Below, piece after piece: positions 46,754-59,177 of a stretch of 64,000 nt of DNA. The notes below the pieces were generated by a model. The model worked only from the letters and a program-made list of their open reading frames with translations, did not search any database and had not been told where the DNA came from. The translations under genes were made by a program, and so were the position numbers. Source of the stretch: Engraulis encrasicolus (Eukaryota; Chordata; Actinopteri; Clupeiformes; Engraulidae); assembly GCF_034702125.1 (NCBI RefSeq), contig NC_085880.1, forward strand, positions 16,714,528 through 16,778,527, in the 5' to 3' direction. How positions within the stretch are numbered: position 1 is the first letter of the stretch; every line of letters starts with the position of its first letter.

Positions 46754-47204
46754 GATATGACTGTCAGAAAGACAAGTGTGAATGAGGTGTTCCTGCACAG
46801 TTCGTCCCCCTCGGAGCGCGAACCGGCCACCGCGTCATCTATCGATTGGGCAATGGGCGTCACAGTACGAGCGCGTTGAGATAAAGGGTCGATCTGATAG
46901 CCTAACGCTACAGCACTGTATTGAGGCTTCGGGAGGGAGGTTTACTAACGTTCCATGCCACACTCTGCTAGTTGGCCTCCCTTACACAAGCACTGGCCAA
47001 AGCTGCTTGCAATGACACAATGCAGGAAAAATGTGCACTACTAAGTTTTCAGAACATGCCTGAGCGACCGTCAACATCACAACTAATAGCTGACCGGCAG
47101 GCCAAAACAGGCCTTAACCCAGAGACGTTCTAAATGCATCTTTGCTTAACCTTCAGAGTGTGTGTCCTGGCAGGGAGGCCAAAAATCACATCAGTTCCTT
47201 TTTT

Positions 47205-47475
<271 letters not shown>

Positions 47476-47832
47476 CGTGCTGCTATTGCCCCGGCTGGGC
47501 ATGGGATCCTGCGAGTGAGTGGTCAGGGGACTGGTTGTCACGGTGATAGAATTGGAGGTGTTGTCAGTCAGGGATTGGTCGTCAGGGTGATGGATTTGGA
47601 GGTGTTGTTTTGCAACTGACTGCGGCTGGCGACCAGACCAGAGCAGAGCAGGTGACGGGGGACTGACTGTGTGCCATGCCTTTGGATTGGATTACTGAGC
47701 TCTTAATAAGCCCTGCTGTCTTGAGGCGGCCCATGACACCAATATGGATGGAGGAAAGAAAAAAGGAGCGAGTGAGACAGAAGAAAGAGAGACAGAGAAG
47801 CAAATGGCAAGAGGAAGGAGAACGTGACAGAA

Positions 47833-47834
<2 letters not shown>

Positions 47835-47904
<70 letters not shown>

Positions 47905-47975
47905 AGGCAAATGTGTGTGTGTGTGTGTGTGCATGCTTGTGTGTGTGCATGTGTGCATGCGTGTGTGTGTGCGTG
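47835..47975. repeat. (GA)n joined to GT-rich tract
   Basis: GA spans 47835-47901, then GT from about 47911 with TGCA variants. Confidence 0.97.
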
Positions 47976-48567
47976 CGTCACATTCTCCCGTTCCTCTGCT
48001 CATTGCAGTCAATGGTTCATCAGAAAGAGACTAATTAAAGTTGGCCAGGCTGTCAGACCAGCGTAATCTAAGTCTTCTGTTTGGAAATGAATTGGACATT
48101 CCCAGTGTAATAGGAGTCGGTCCCATGGAAAGCTGGCAGCGCACGGCCTCTTGTTAGAACCTCACAATGACATGAAACAGCCTCTCTCCTCTCTCTGCTC
48201 TCCAAAGCAGCGGTTGGGATTTCCATGCTACAAAGTCTTTATGGACCATGAAATCAACATCATTGCTCTCTCGTGGTTTTTTTTGCGCTGCCTTTCACCC
48301 AGTCACACTTTCCTGCGTGCCAGTTGTCCTTTTTAAAAAAAAAAACCATGCAGGGAAAATGAATGACCAGGAGTGCTCGACAGAAACAAACACAGAGCAT
48401 CGCTTCCAGAGCATAGAGGACAAAAGCCACATCACAACACAGCACAACACAACACAACAGCAAGCCAGTTGCTTGCCAAGCGCGGCTGGATGGCGAGTAT
48501 CGTATCGGCCATAATCCTATGAGGGCTGCACTTTCAAAAGGAAAACGTGCCGCAGTGTACCCACGAC

Positions 48568-48712
48568 CAGGGCCGCTGACCGCTTTTTCTGGGCCCTGGA
48601 CAAAGTCATCTGAAAGGGCCCCCTATCCAATACATACAATCTAACTGGGCCCCCTATCTCTCACTGGGTCCGGGACAACAAACCCCTTTGTCCCCCCGTG
48701 TCAGCGGGCCTG
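48568..48712 (+). mobile_element. hAT-like MITE, family CAGGGCCGCTGAC, copy 6
   Basis: Ends CAGGGCCGCTGACCGC and GTGTCAGCGGGCCTG, with the family interior. The flanks no longer match. It is inside a khdrbs2 intron. Confidence 0.75.
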
Positions 48713-49572
48713 ACCGCGGCAGCCAGCAGCCTGCATGAAAAGCCTCCCCCTCCTCCCCCTCACACAATAGGCATCAGCCCAAAAAGCCTCAAGGTCTCTT
48801 GCTGGCCCTGGGCCCTTGGTACGGTACGGTACGGTAGAAGCTGCAACCCCAAGCCAGGAGAGCCTCCACCTGTGCCAAGCCCAGGGAAGGGAAGGGAGAG
48901 GAAGGCCATTGCTCACGGCAGCTACCCTCCCCAAAGGATGCCTGCATGGGCTTCTGGCGGTGGTCTGGCACAGGGTGACACAATGAGGGCTTTTCACTTT
49001 TATCTCTCAGCTGTGAAACATGACCGGCTCTCTGGGCGGCGTAGGGCAGCGCGCCAGCATTGTCTGGTCAATGCCACGACTGAGTCAGAGAATGAGGCGC
49101 TGTCATCTTTTGTGTTGGACACCGCACTTGACTGGGGGATTGACACAGTTCGGATAGGCAACGTTCAACTGCAATTTGTGGGAAAATAACCTTCTGTTTA
49201 TTGTTTTGTCTGATGAATAAAAAAAGAAACAAACTAAGTACTAAGTTTGTCACTGATTAAATGTGGTTAACATCCACACATCTGGGGAGGAAGAACCAGA
49301 TAGGGTTATTTCCTTACGAATAAATGTTTTCTTTTTGTAATCTTGTCCAAAACAATGCCTAAAACAAACATGGTTTGGTATTAGTGGAACGACTTGATGT
49401 AATGATGGAGCTGGGCTACTGTGTACCTGAGCTGATCACTACCATTTGGATTGACGGACATACTAACTTATTGTTGGACAACAAATGATATGGGGGTTTG
49501 AGAAAGTCAGGTATACATGATATATTATAATACAGTCAATCATAATTAATAAATCCTAAGTCAGGGCCTTAC

Positions 49573-49631
49573 CATAGTTGTTGTAGGATTCTTCAGTTGT
49601 TCCGTGGCCGTATTCATAGTATTCAGAAATG
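49573..49631 (-). CDS. khdrbs2: khdrbs2 penultimate coding exon
   Basis: A 59-nt minus-strand exon: acceptor ATGCAG before 49631, donor GTAAGG at 49572-49567. It starts with C, completing AG|C (Ser), then reads ISEYYEYGHG TTEESYNNY and ends with G of the split Ala codon. The block (P/S)EYY(D/E)YGHG followed by an acidic Ser-Tyr segment is the hallmark of the tyrosine-rich region of KHDRBS2/3. This region lies between the RGG-rich part and the C-terminal nuclear signal and is a target of tyrosine phosphorylation in the family. Start and end phases (1 nt, 1 nt) fit both neighbours. Confidence 0.9.
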
Positions 49632-49882
49632 CTGCATTGGGAGATGAGGAGTATGAGTATGGATGTTGCATGGTCTCAAATGATTTACGCACATGATCAT
49701 CAAAATGTATTCAAGTATTCACACACATTCATGTATTTACACACATGATCATCATAATGTATTCAAGTATTCACACACATTCATGTATTTACACACATGA
49801 TCATCATAATGTATTCAAGAAGCTATCCTCTGTGTCTCCATTGGGTTTCTGTTACGGTTCGGTGAATTGGAAACGTACTTAC
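49632..49882 (-). other. khdrbs2: Short khdrbs2 intron (251 bp)
   Basis: Donor GTAAGT at 49882-49877, acceptor CAG ending at 49632. About half of it is a 52-bp tandem repeat. Confidence 0.85.
49691..49819. repeat. 52-bp minisatellite, 2.5 units, in khdrbs2 intron
   Basis: Units start at 49691, 49743 and 49795 with ACATGATCATCAWAATGTAT, TCAAGTATTCACACAC, ATTCATGTATTTACAC. They are nearly identical, so the duplication is recent or homogenised. Confidence 0.92.
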
Positions 49883-49965
49883 CTTTTAGACTGATTGCTG
49901 TAAGTATCATCATAAGCATCATAACTCTCGTCGTCATATTCGCCATCATATCCGTCGTCATAACT
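49883..49965 (-). CDS. khdrbs2: khdrbs2 antepenultimate coding exon in this window
   Basis: An 83-nt minus-strand exon: acceptor GTTTCAG before 49965 with a good pyrimidine tract, donor AAAAG|GTAAGT. The reading frame is SYDDGYDGEYDDESYDAYD, DTYSNQSK, then AG of a split Ser codon. YDDGY-GEYDD followed by Y..YD.(S/T)Y is the first half of the KHDRBS2 tyrosine-rich region, and GEYDD favours KHDRBS2 over KHDRBS3. The frame is open from the first base. Upstream exons with the KH and QUA domains are not found in the remaining 14 kb. Confidence 0.9.
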
Positions 49966-50943
49966 CTGAAACACACGAGACAGAGAGGAGAGAAAAAAAA
50001 GCTTTGTTCAAACCCTTTGTTTAGTACCGTGTCCACTTGTTCTCTCATTACGCTAAGGCAGTCACCAGGCTTAATTATTTAGCGGACCAGAGCACCTCAG
50101 ACCAATTTAAAGTTTGGTCGAATTCCCTTCTCGCTGGCGCTCACTTACGGTTTGACTCTCTGACTTCGGTGGGAATTAGGGGCCCAAAGACATCCAGCGC
50201 GAGCCCAACTCAATTTGATCTTCACATAGCAGAGCCACTAATCACTTCAGCTTCCAAAAATCAATGATTAATTACATCGCGGAGGGATTTCCCCTCATAT
50301 ATATACTCCCTGGGTGAGCACTGTGTCATGAAAGCTGAATCCTGTCCAACACGGCTCGTATTGATTGCTGTTCCACTGACAGAAGTGTGCTTTCATTGGT
50401 CGTGTCCCAAAATAAAGTGGTTAACCTTTGGGAATGCTTCAGCACTTTTTTTCTTCTATCTTTTCGTTTTCTTTTAATCAAATCGAAAGGTACTTTCATG
50501 GGCCTGAATACTAACAAACCAACCAAATCATTCCCCAGTTTTGCTCTCGGATATAATGAGATATAGAACCTTCTAATACATCAAACAAGTTTTTTTTTGT
50601 TTTTTTTTAAAGAGAGGAAAAGAAAATGTCTTATGTTCAAAGACTATCCACTGTATGTATTCTAGGACAATCATGCCTTAGTTTTTGAAATCTTAAAGCA
50701 ATCAATTATGCGAGACAGGCGGCAGCGAAACCTGACTGCAATCCAAAAGGTTGTGTGTGAAGCTTGAGCTTCCAAGTCACGCTGCTCCGGCTGCTTTGCA
50801 TACGCTGTTAATCCTCCGTCTGTCACCGACCCACCACCGCTGTTTATCCTGCTGCACTTATCGCCTCTATCGCAACACTCGCAAGGTGAAGACACTTTCT
50901 TATCGCCGGATAAATCGCGTTTATATCTTTTTCGGTGGCCTTC

Positions 50944-51033
<90 letters not shown>

Positions 51034-52560
51034 AGACAAGCGTCGACATCTACACCTAATCTCTTGGGAATGAGGCGTCTGCTTTTTTTTAAAATCCCAT
51101 ATGCCATTTTCAAGCCAGACAAACTTTCTCAAACTTAAAAGGGGGGATATTTCAAAGCTGGGTAATAGCTTATTACTAAAAGAAGCCCATATCTTATCAT
51201 TTCAATCTAATTGGGAAAATATATAGTTCTAGGAATACGGGGATCTGTGGGCAGGTCTATTCAAAATGTGCATTACACTGAGTGGTAAAGTTTGAAGTCA
51301 AAATAATTGGAAAATCAAAGTCACGAAAAGTTGCCACAAGCCCAGAAGTCTTCATCAATAAAGAAAGTCCAACTCCTACTCCTAAAATATGAACCAAATT
51401 GGAGAATTTGTACTTGTAAAATAGTGGAAATGATGGCTAGTTGTTTAATCCTCCAGCACTTCAAACTAAAGGCAATCCTGCTAAATCTGTCTTCACACAA
51501 AATACTCTTCTCCTCCCACACAGTAACTGCAAGGCTGCCTTTCTGGCAAGTGGAACGCGTCCAAGTCCTGATAGCAAATACCACTTTCCTCACAATAGTT
51601 AATAGCTTCATGGTGCTTAGTCTGAATTAAATACATGGCGCAAGTCTTTTTTTGCTGTCAGAGTCTTATCAGAAAGGGGCCCACTCATTGTCATATTAAA
51701 GCACTCTGTCCTCTCACCACATTCCCATGCCACACTCCGCTCTGGCTCTGCAGCAGTTCTGTAAGTACTGTATGAACATGGATTACACTAAATGAATGTT
51801 AAGGGATTATGTCATGGATTAAGATGTTTCCGGAATCTAACACCTCTAGCTTCGACTATTAGGCTCTCTTCAAATTGAAAGGGTCGAGACACCTTCCTCA
51901 TTTTTTCCCCATAGAAATTTGTTAACGTTAACACGCAGGCAAAAACCCTGAAAATATATATGGCCTACTTAACCTAAGGAATAAAATCTCCATGTGGAAA
52001 TTCTGCCAACCAATCAAATGTGTAAAAAGTTGGCTTGCCTAACATGGCACAGTCTACCCCTGCTAGTTTATTTCCACTGACCTAACCTGCAGAGGTTATT
52101 ATCACTTTTCCACCAGGCAGTCTCTTATCTATTCAACAGAGGCCAAGGTGAAAAAATATTATCACACGTTATTCTAAAAGAAACCTGCTGTACAGTACTC
52201 CATTTTAACATGCTAAAGAAAAGAAAAAAAAACTTGGGACAATTTATAACCATTAACCATTTTTTTCAGATGGCATCCCTCAGGGAGAAGTCTCAGGGGT
52301 TCAAATTCTCAACTTTCTCTGAAAGAACTCGGACGATTCTTTGGCCACCACTTTAAAAAGCAATTTTAGAACTTTCAAGCAGTGTAAAAATAAAAAAAGA
52401 TACACTTTTCCCTCATGAAACATTTTTTTCTTGTTGGAAAGCTTTTATGTGGTTCCTTTTCTGGAATGAACTTTATGGTCTTCGTCCTTTGAGGCCTCAA
52501 CATTATTACTACCCATAGTGCTTCACTGGTGAGCAGCGCCACAGCACCAGGCCATAGAGG
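49966..52560 (-). other. khdrbs2: khdrbs2 upstream intron, proximal part
   Basis: Unique AT-rich sequence apart from the GT array at 50949-51032. No RGG- or proline-rich KHDRBS exon was found on the minus strand here. Confidence 0.5.
50949..51032. repeat. (GT)n microsatellite
   Basis: Pure GT, 84 bp, in the khdrbs2 intron. Confidence 0.98.
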
Positions 52561-52564
52561 GCTG

Positions 52565-53335
52565 CCTGGAGAAGACAGACTGTGCTGTGCTGTGCTGTGC
52601 TGTGCTGTGCTGTGCTGTGCTGTGCTGTGCTGTGCTGTGCTGTGCTGTGCTGTGCTGTGCTGTGCTGTGCTGTTCTGTGCTGTGCTGCCTAGAGAAGGCT
52701 GTGCTGTGCTGTGCTGTACTGTGCTGTGCTGTGCTGTGCTGTACTGTGCTGTACTGTGCTGTACTGTGCTGCCTAGAGAAGGCTGTGCTGTGCTGTGCTG
52801 TGCTGTGCTGTGCTGTGCTGTGCTGTGCTGTGCTGTGCTGTGCTGTGCTGTGCTGTGCTGTGCTGTGCTGTGCTGTGCTGTGCTGTGCTGTGCTGCCTAG
52901 TGAAGGCTGGTAGGGTCTGGTCTGGTCTGGTCTGGTCTGGTCTGGTCTGGTCTGGTCTGTGCTGTGCTGTGCTGTGCTGTGCTGCGCAGGACTGGGCTGT
53001 GCTGGGTTGGGCTGTTTTGCGTAGATAAGGCTGTGCTGTGCTGTGCTGTGCTGTGCTGTGCTGTGCTGTGCTGTGCAGTGCTGCGCTGCGCTGCGCTGCG
53101 CTGTGCTGTACTGTGCTGCCTAGAGAAGGCTGTGCTGCGCTGCGCTGCGCTGCGCTGCGCTGCGCTGCGCTGTGCTGTTCTGTGCTGTACTATGCTGTGC
53201 TGCCTAGAGAAAGCTGGTCTGGGCTGTGCTGTGCTGTGCTGTGCTGTGCTGTGCTGTGCTGTGCTGTGCTGTGCTGTGCTGTGCTGTGCTGTGCTGTGCT
53301 GTGCTGTGCTGTGCTGAGCAGAGCTCCTCAAGGAG
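52565..53335. repeat. (CTGTG)n pentamer array with higher-order structure
   Basis: About 770 bp of GTGCT/CTGTG pentamers with CTGCG, CTGTA and (TCTGG)n patches. Blocks of the form CCTAGAGAAGG recur at about 52565, 52688, 52772, 52896, 53020, 53119 and 53203, that is at spacings of roughly 84, 99 and 124 bp. All frames are open in places, giving Cys-Ala-Val-Leu-Cys proteins that are artefacts of the pentamer. Confidence 0.95.
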
Positions 53336-53460
53336 AGATGGGCTGCCACGTTTGCCGTTTCCATGCCAAACCGTCTCTGCTTTTCAAGTGTTCTTCAGCA
53401 TTGATCTAAGCACTGTTCAATCTTAAAGCCACTACATACTGTACATTTTATTCTGTCCCA

Positions 53461-53517
53461 CCCTATCGCTTCTCATCTCATCTCATCTTATCACATCTCA
53501 TCTCATCTCATCTCATC
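53461..53517. repeat. (CATCT)n pentamer
   Basis: About 57 bp of CATCT/CTCAT units with two substitutions. Confidence 0.9.
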
Positions 53518-53877
53518 GAAGGAAAGGCTGATTCTCTGGAGAACCATGGAGACGGTGTGCAAAAAGCTTTCTCTCTCTTTCTCTCTCTTTGCCTGATGCC
53601 CACATACTTCAGAGCTCCACCAGTAGCATGGGCTGCCATTTTGTTCTGTGGGGACCTGCCTTTTGGGCGACATGAATTGGGCTATTTTGTAGCTGCCATG
53701 GTTTGCCTGTTTTTGCTGTGAATGTCACAGCAACCTGACAGCTCTGACAACGTGTATGGAAGCGGTCGGCGTGTGGTCAGCCCTCTCCCCCTACTTTATC
53801 CCAATCTCTCATGCTGGTCTGCCTTGCATGGATATTTATGTCCTGTTGCTTTGCCGGTGTGTGAATGGAGAATGAGG

Positions 53878-54866
<989 letters not shown>

Positions 54867-54881
54867 CAGAGTCAGATGTGT

Positions 54882-54953
54882 TTCAAGAAGGAGGCCGCAC
54901 CTTGCACAGTAGTGTTTTTTATTGCACAGACGCTTTTCGCCGTGTGCCTTCTT
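54882..54953 (-). mobile_element. Very short (72 bp) Penelope-like fragment with 15-bp TSD
   Basis: Exact repeats CAGAGTCAGATGTGT lie at 54867-54881 and 54954-54968. On the minus strand the insert begins AAGAAGGCACACGGCGAAAAG and continues to GGTGCGGCCTCC. It starts inside the hammerhead motif. The apparent CUG of the box comes from the target duplication, not from the element. Confidence 0.65.
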
Positions 54954-55283
54954 CAGAGTCAGATGTGTACATCCACACCTAAGGTTGTAAGAGTTGCAGG
55001 ACAAAACAAACGATTAGGAGATGTCTGGTCAGTGCAACATGTGCAACATACTGTAACACTCGTTTTTGCAGTATAATACTCCTGTCGTCTGGGTCCAGTG
55101 TTATGATATGCCAAGCTGCTCAGGGCCGCCGCTAGACATAAGCAGAGTATGCAGAGTGCTTAGGGCACCAACCAGTCTTTGGGGCACCAACCACTTTGCC
55201 CCCAAAATTGGGCCCTCTTAAATTGAGATTGACTTAAAAAACGTCAAGAAAAAAATATTGAATTACATTATGAAACATAGATT

Positions 55284-55320
55284 TGTTAGTAGATTATTAT
55301 TATTATTATTATTATTATTG

Positions 55321-55381
<61 letters not shown>
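55284..55381. repeat. (ATT)n microsatellite
   Basis: About 98 bp with one ATTGTTGTT interruption. Confidence 0.97.
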
Positions 55382-55382
<1 letters not shown>

Positions 55383-55726
55383 TAACCATGGGGGGCTCCT
55401 GACCAGCTACTGTATAGGGCCTCCAAAACCTTAGCAGTGGCCCTGAAGCTGCTCACCACATCAGGCTAAAGCACAGGAATATCCCAGCAAAAACAGATGC
55501 TCCACTCAGGTATATGTCAAACGTTTTTGAAATGTATGAAATGCCGCTTCCTCCTCCTGGCCTCCTGTTGGTGCAGTGACCTTACGGAGCAAACAAGGTG
55601 ACGTGCTTTTAACTGTGGTGTCGCAGCCAGGTGTCTGAAGGCTGGGAGTGACAGGTGCTGACAGCTCTTCTCACTTGTACAGTTAATATGCAGAGGGTGA
55701 CGCTTCACCAAGGTGAACCAGGCCAG

Positions 55727-55741
55727 AGAGAGAGAGAGAGA

Positions 55742-55780
<39 letters not shown>

Positions 55781-55824
55781 GTGAGAGAGAGAGAGAGGGG
55801 GGAGAGAGAGAGTAAGAGAGAGAG

Positions 55825-55922
<98 letters not shown>

Positions 55923-55982
55923 GGGGTAGAGAAACAGAGGATTCCAGGGAGGAATAAGGGAGTTATAACTTTATAACTTTTC

Positions 55983-56051
<69 letters not shown>
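55727..56051. repeat. GA arrays with a 36-bp poly-G run
   Basis: GA at 55727-55743, an uninterrupted G run at 55744-55779, GA variants to 55830, pure GA at 55831-55916 and again at 55987-56051. The plus strand is almost all purine for 190 bp. Confidence 0.97.
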
Positions 56052-56054
<3 letters not shown>

Positions 56055-56373
56055 CCACACTTCAGGAAACCCTGCACTTCCATACATTTACTAGCGTGTC
56101 CGCTGTAATTACAGTCAAGCGGCTCACAGCGTGGATAATTAAAAAGCCTGCTTCGGTGTTCGACATGTACCGTTCAATGCGTAAAGGGGTCAATGTGTGC
56201 AGTACACTATGAGAGAACCGCACCGACTGAAGGCTTGGAGGTGATAAATCTATAGTGCGGTTCATGTAAAGTGCCTGCGGCCGGTCGCGGTAGGGATGGA
56301 GAGGGAATTAATATGCTGTCTGTACTGACTGACTGACATTCTCATATGAAGCAGATGTGTCTAAAGAAGCGTT

Positions 56374-58237
56374 GGTAACACTTTACTTAAAGCCCATTTC
56401 AAAGTGCATTATGAGCATATTTATAACTAATTATAATACATATCATAATTAGTCACAATGCATTATGGCTACACTCATAATGCTTCATGATGTATTATAT
56501 CAACAGTTATAACGATACATCTAGCTTATAAGTAAGGGTTAACGTTCGGCGAGAAGATCGCTACCGTGGCATAGCAGAACGACAGAGAGAATCTTTAGAC
56601 CCCGACGCGGAGCGGAGGGGTCTTGTTCTCTCTTAAGTGCTGCTATTCCACAAAGCGACCGACTCGCCGAAAGTTAACCCGCTTATTATATGGATATACT
56701 TAAATGATTCACACATGGCGGGGACATTTCTTTAGGCCTATTTAATGTTAAGATTGTTGCTGCGCAAAACAAAACAGTGCCGTTGTGAAACGCTAGGCAA
56801 CAGCTAGGTAGCCAGGACAACAGGTGTTGTCTATCACAGCAGCTGATTAGAGTCTTATTGAAAAGTCGCTTTAGCAGTGAAAAGTCTTGTTGCCATTGAC
56901 AGCGGTCTGTTATAGACCAACCCGTCCATTATCGAAAAATAACAGACGTGCGAACGTTGGGGAGCCCCGTTGAAATGAATGGAGCATTCGACCGATGACG
57001 TCACAACCATATAATAAGTAAGGGTTAACGTTCGGCGAGAAGGTCGCTACCGTGAAATAGCAGCACGACAGAGAGAATCTTTAGACCCCGACGCGGAGCG
57101 GAGGGGTCTTGTTCTCTCTGAAGTGCTGCTATTCCACAAAGCGACCGACTCGCCGAAAGTTAACCCGCTTATTATATGGATATACTTAAATGATTCACAC
57201 ATGACGGGGACATTTCTTTAGGCCTATTTAATGTTAAGTCTATTATAGTTTTTAATGTCAAAAGATTGTTGCTGCGCAAAACAAAACAGTGCCGTTGTGG
57301 CAACAGCTAGGTAGCCAGGACAACAGGTGTTGTCTATCACAGCAGCTGATTAGAGTCTTGTTGAAAAGTTGCTTTAGCAGTGAAAAGTCTTGTTGCCATT
57401 GACAGCGGTCTGTTATAGACCAACCCGTCCGTTATCGAAAAATAACAGACGTGCGAACGTTGGGGAGCCCCGTTGAAATGAATGGAGCATTCGACCGATG
57501 ACGTCACACCATATAATAAGTAAGGGTTAACGTTCGGCGGTGGAATAGCAGCACGACAGAGAGAATCTTTAGACCCCGACGCGGAGTTGTTCTCTCTGAA
57601 GTGCTGCTATTCCACAAAGCGACCGACTCGCCGAACGTTAACCCGCTTATTATATGGATATACTTAAATGATTCACACATGGCGGGGACATTTCTTTAGG
57701 CCTATTTAATGTTAAGTTTATTATAGTTTTTCATGTCAAAAGATTGTTGCTGCGCAAAACAAAACAGTGCCGTTGTGGAACACCACTAGGCAACAGCTAT
57801 GTAGCCAGGACAACAGGTGTTGTGACTACCTCTGTTGTCTATCACAGCAGCTGATTAGAGTCTTGTTGAAAAGTCGCTTTAGCAGTGAAAAGTCTTGTTG
57901 CCATTGACAGCGGTCTGATAAAGACCAAGCCGTCCGTTATCGAAAAATAACAGACGTGCGAACGTTGGGGAGCCCCATTGAAATGAATGGAGCATTCGAC
58001 CGATGACGTCACACCATATAATAATGCGATATAAATACAAGGGTGTTATTATTTATTTATTTATATTTATTATAAGGCATTATAAGGTAGATGCATAGTT
58101 ATAACTGTTGATATAATACATTATGAAGCATTATGAGTGTAGCCATAATGCATTGTGTCTAATTATGATGTGCATTATAATTCATTATAAATGTGCTCAT
58201 AATGCACTATAGAACGGGCTTTAAGTAAAGTGTTACC
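56374..58237 (+). mobile_element. hAT-like MITE, GGTAACACTTTACTT type, expanded by an internal satellite
   Basis: The left terminus GGTAACACTTTACTTAAAGC is inverted at the right (GCTTTAAGTAAAGTGTTACC). Flanking 8-mers GAAGCGTT (56366-56373) and GAAGTGTT (58238-58245) match at seven of eight. Left and right halves (56374-56530 and 58030-58237) are inverted copies with TATTATATCAACAGTTATAA. Between them sit three tandem half-kilobase units. Confidence 0.85.
56531..58024. repeat. Three tandem units of about 486, 502 and 506 bp
   Basis: Units start at 56531, 57017 and 57519. Each begins with a 130-bp foldback (AAGTAAGGGTTAACGTTCGG ... CGAACGTTAACCCGCTTATT) whose centre pairs AGACCCC with GGGGTCT. 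About 350 bp follow, ending GACCGATGACGTCAC, CATATAATAA. The third unit has deletions on both sides of the foldback (GAGAAGGTCGCTACCG and CGGAGGGGTC missing). The first lacks about 24 bp at 56750. Confidence 0.92.
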
Positions 58238-58245
58238 GAAGTGTT

Positions 58246-58950
58246 TTGTTGAAATAAGAAGAAAAAAGAGCAATGAGAGCAATGAAGGTTTTCCTTCATT
58301 CAGCTACAACGAACTTTTTTTCCCCTCTTTTCCAAACCATATCATCACGGCAATTAAACTCAGAGGTACCAATACAATTCCCCTTGGTGCCAAGGTAAGA
58401 AGAAGAAAACCATTACATTTTATTGCATATTTGTGACAAACTAAATTCAAATAAATAAATAAGTAAACAAATAAATAAACATAATGAATAGAATGAAATG
58501 TTGGTGCTTGCCTTTTCATAATATTCAGCATACTGTCACACTGGTATAATGGAGGAGAGGAAATTGCCTCCGTTTTTCATTCTCTCCTCTCAGGGAGAAA
58601 GAGAGAAAGAAAGAAAGAAAGAAGGGGGAGGAAAAAAAAAGACTACAGTTCACAAATCCTTGAAAGCCAGACATGAAGCTTTTGGCCTTTGGGGTATTCA
58701 ATCGCTCTACGTGTGTGTATGAAATTATTAAACAATCTACTTGAGGTGTGTGTCATACAGCTGTTTTATTAAAGAGTGCAGTTATGCATGGGGAATTCCA
58801 TTTCCATAATTAGCTCACCGCAGAAATGTCAACTCAGCGTTGCAACCGAGCCTTTTGTTAAAAAGCAATTACCGTACCGCGCTCAACTTGTGCACACGGC
58901 TCAGGTGAGCCAAGTAGTAGTGCCCCATAAAATAAAAACCGTGCTGTGGC
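58246..58950. other. No gene seen; short AAAG tract
   Basis: An (AAAG)-like tract lies near 58594-58622. Otherwise unique. Confidence 0.4.
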
Positions 58951-59169
58951 CAGTGTTGCCAGATTTGGTGGTTACCCGCCCAATTGGGCTACTTGGGATG
59001 GCTGTCTGCGGGTAAAAACGGGAAATTTTGGCCATTTGGCGTTTTTTTCTGCCGCTTTATGCCCATAGCAATCAATGTAATTTGTTGAAATTGGGTGGAA
59101 TTTAGCGTATTTTGTCGGTTTTTGAGAACCTTTTGGGCGGGATTTGATCAGACACATCTGGCAACACTG
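58951..59169 (+). mobile_element. hAT-like MITE, family CAGTGTTGCCAGA, copy 3
   Basis: Ends CAGTGTTGCCAGATTTGG and ATCTGGCAACACTG. Flanks GCTGTGGC and ACTGTGAC match at six of eight. The interior resembles copy 2 more than copy 1. Confidence 0.88.
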
Positions 59170-59177
59170 ACTGTGAC

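Noticed and set aside
52529..53409. Cysteine-rich frames (Cys-Ala-Val-Leu-Cys repeats) on both strands
   Set aside because: Pentamer-derived. The repeat contains no stop in its frames, so length is not evidence of coding.
56531..58024. CRISPR-like or gene-family tandem array
   Set aside because: The units are contiguous 0.5-kb tandem repeats without unique spacers, in a vertebrate genome, inside a MITE.
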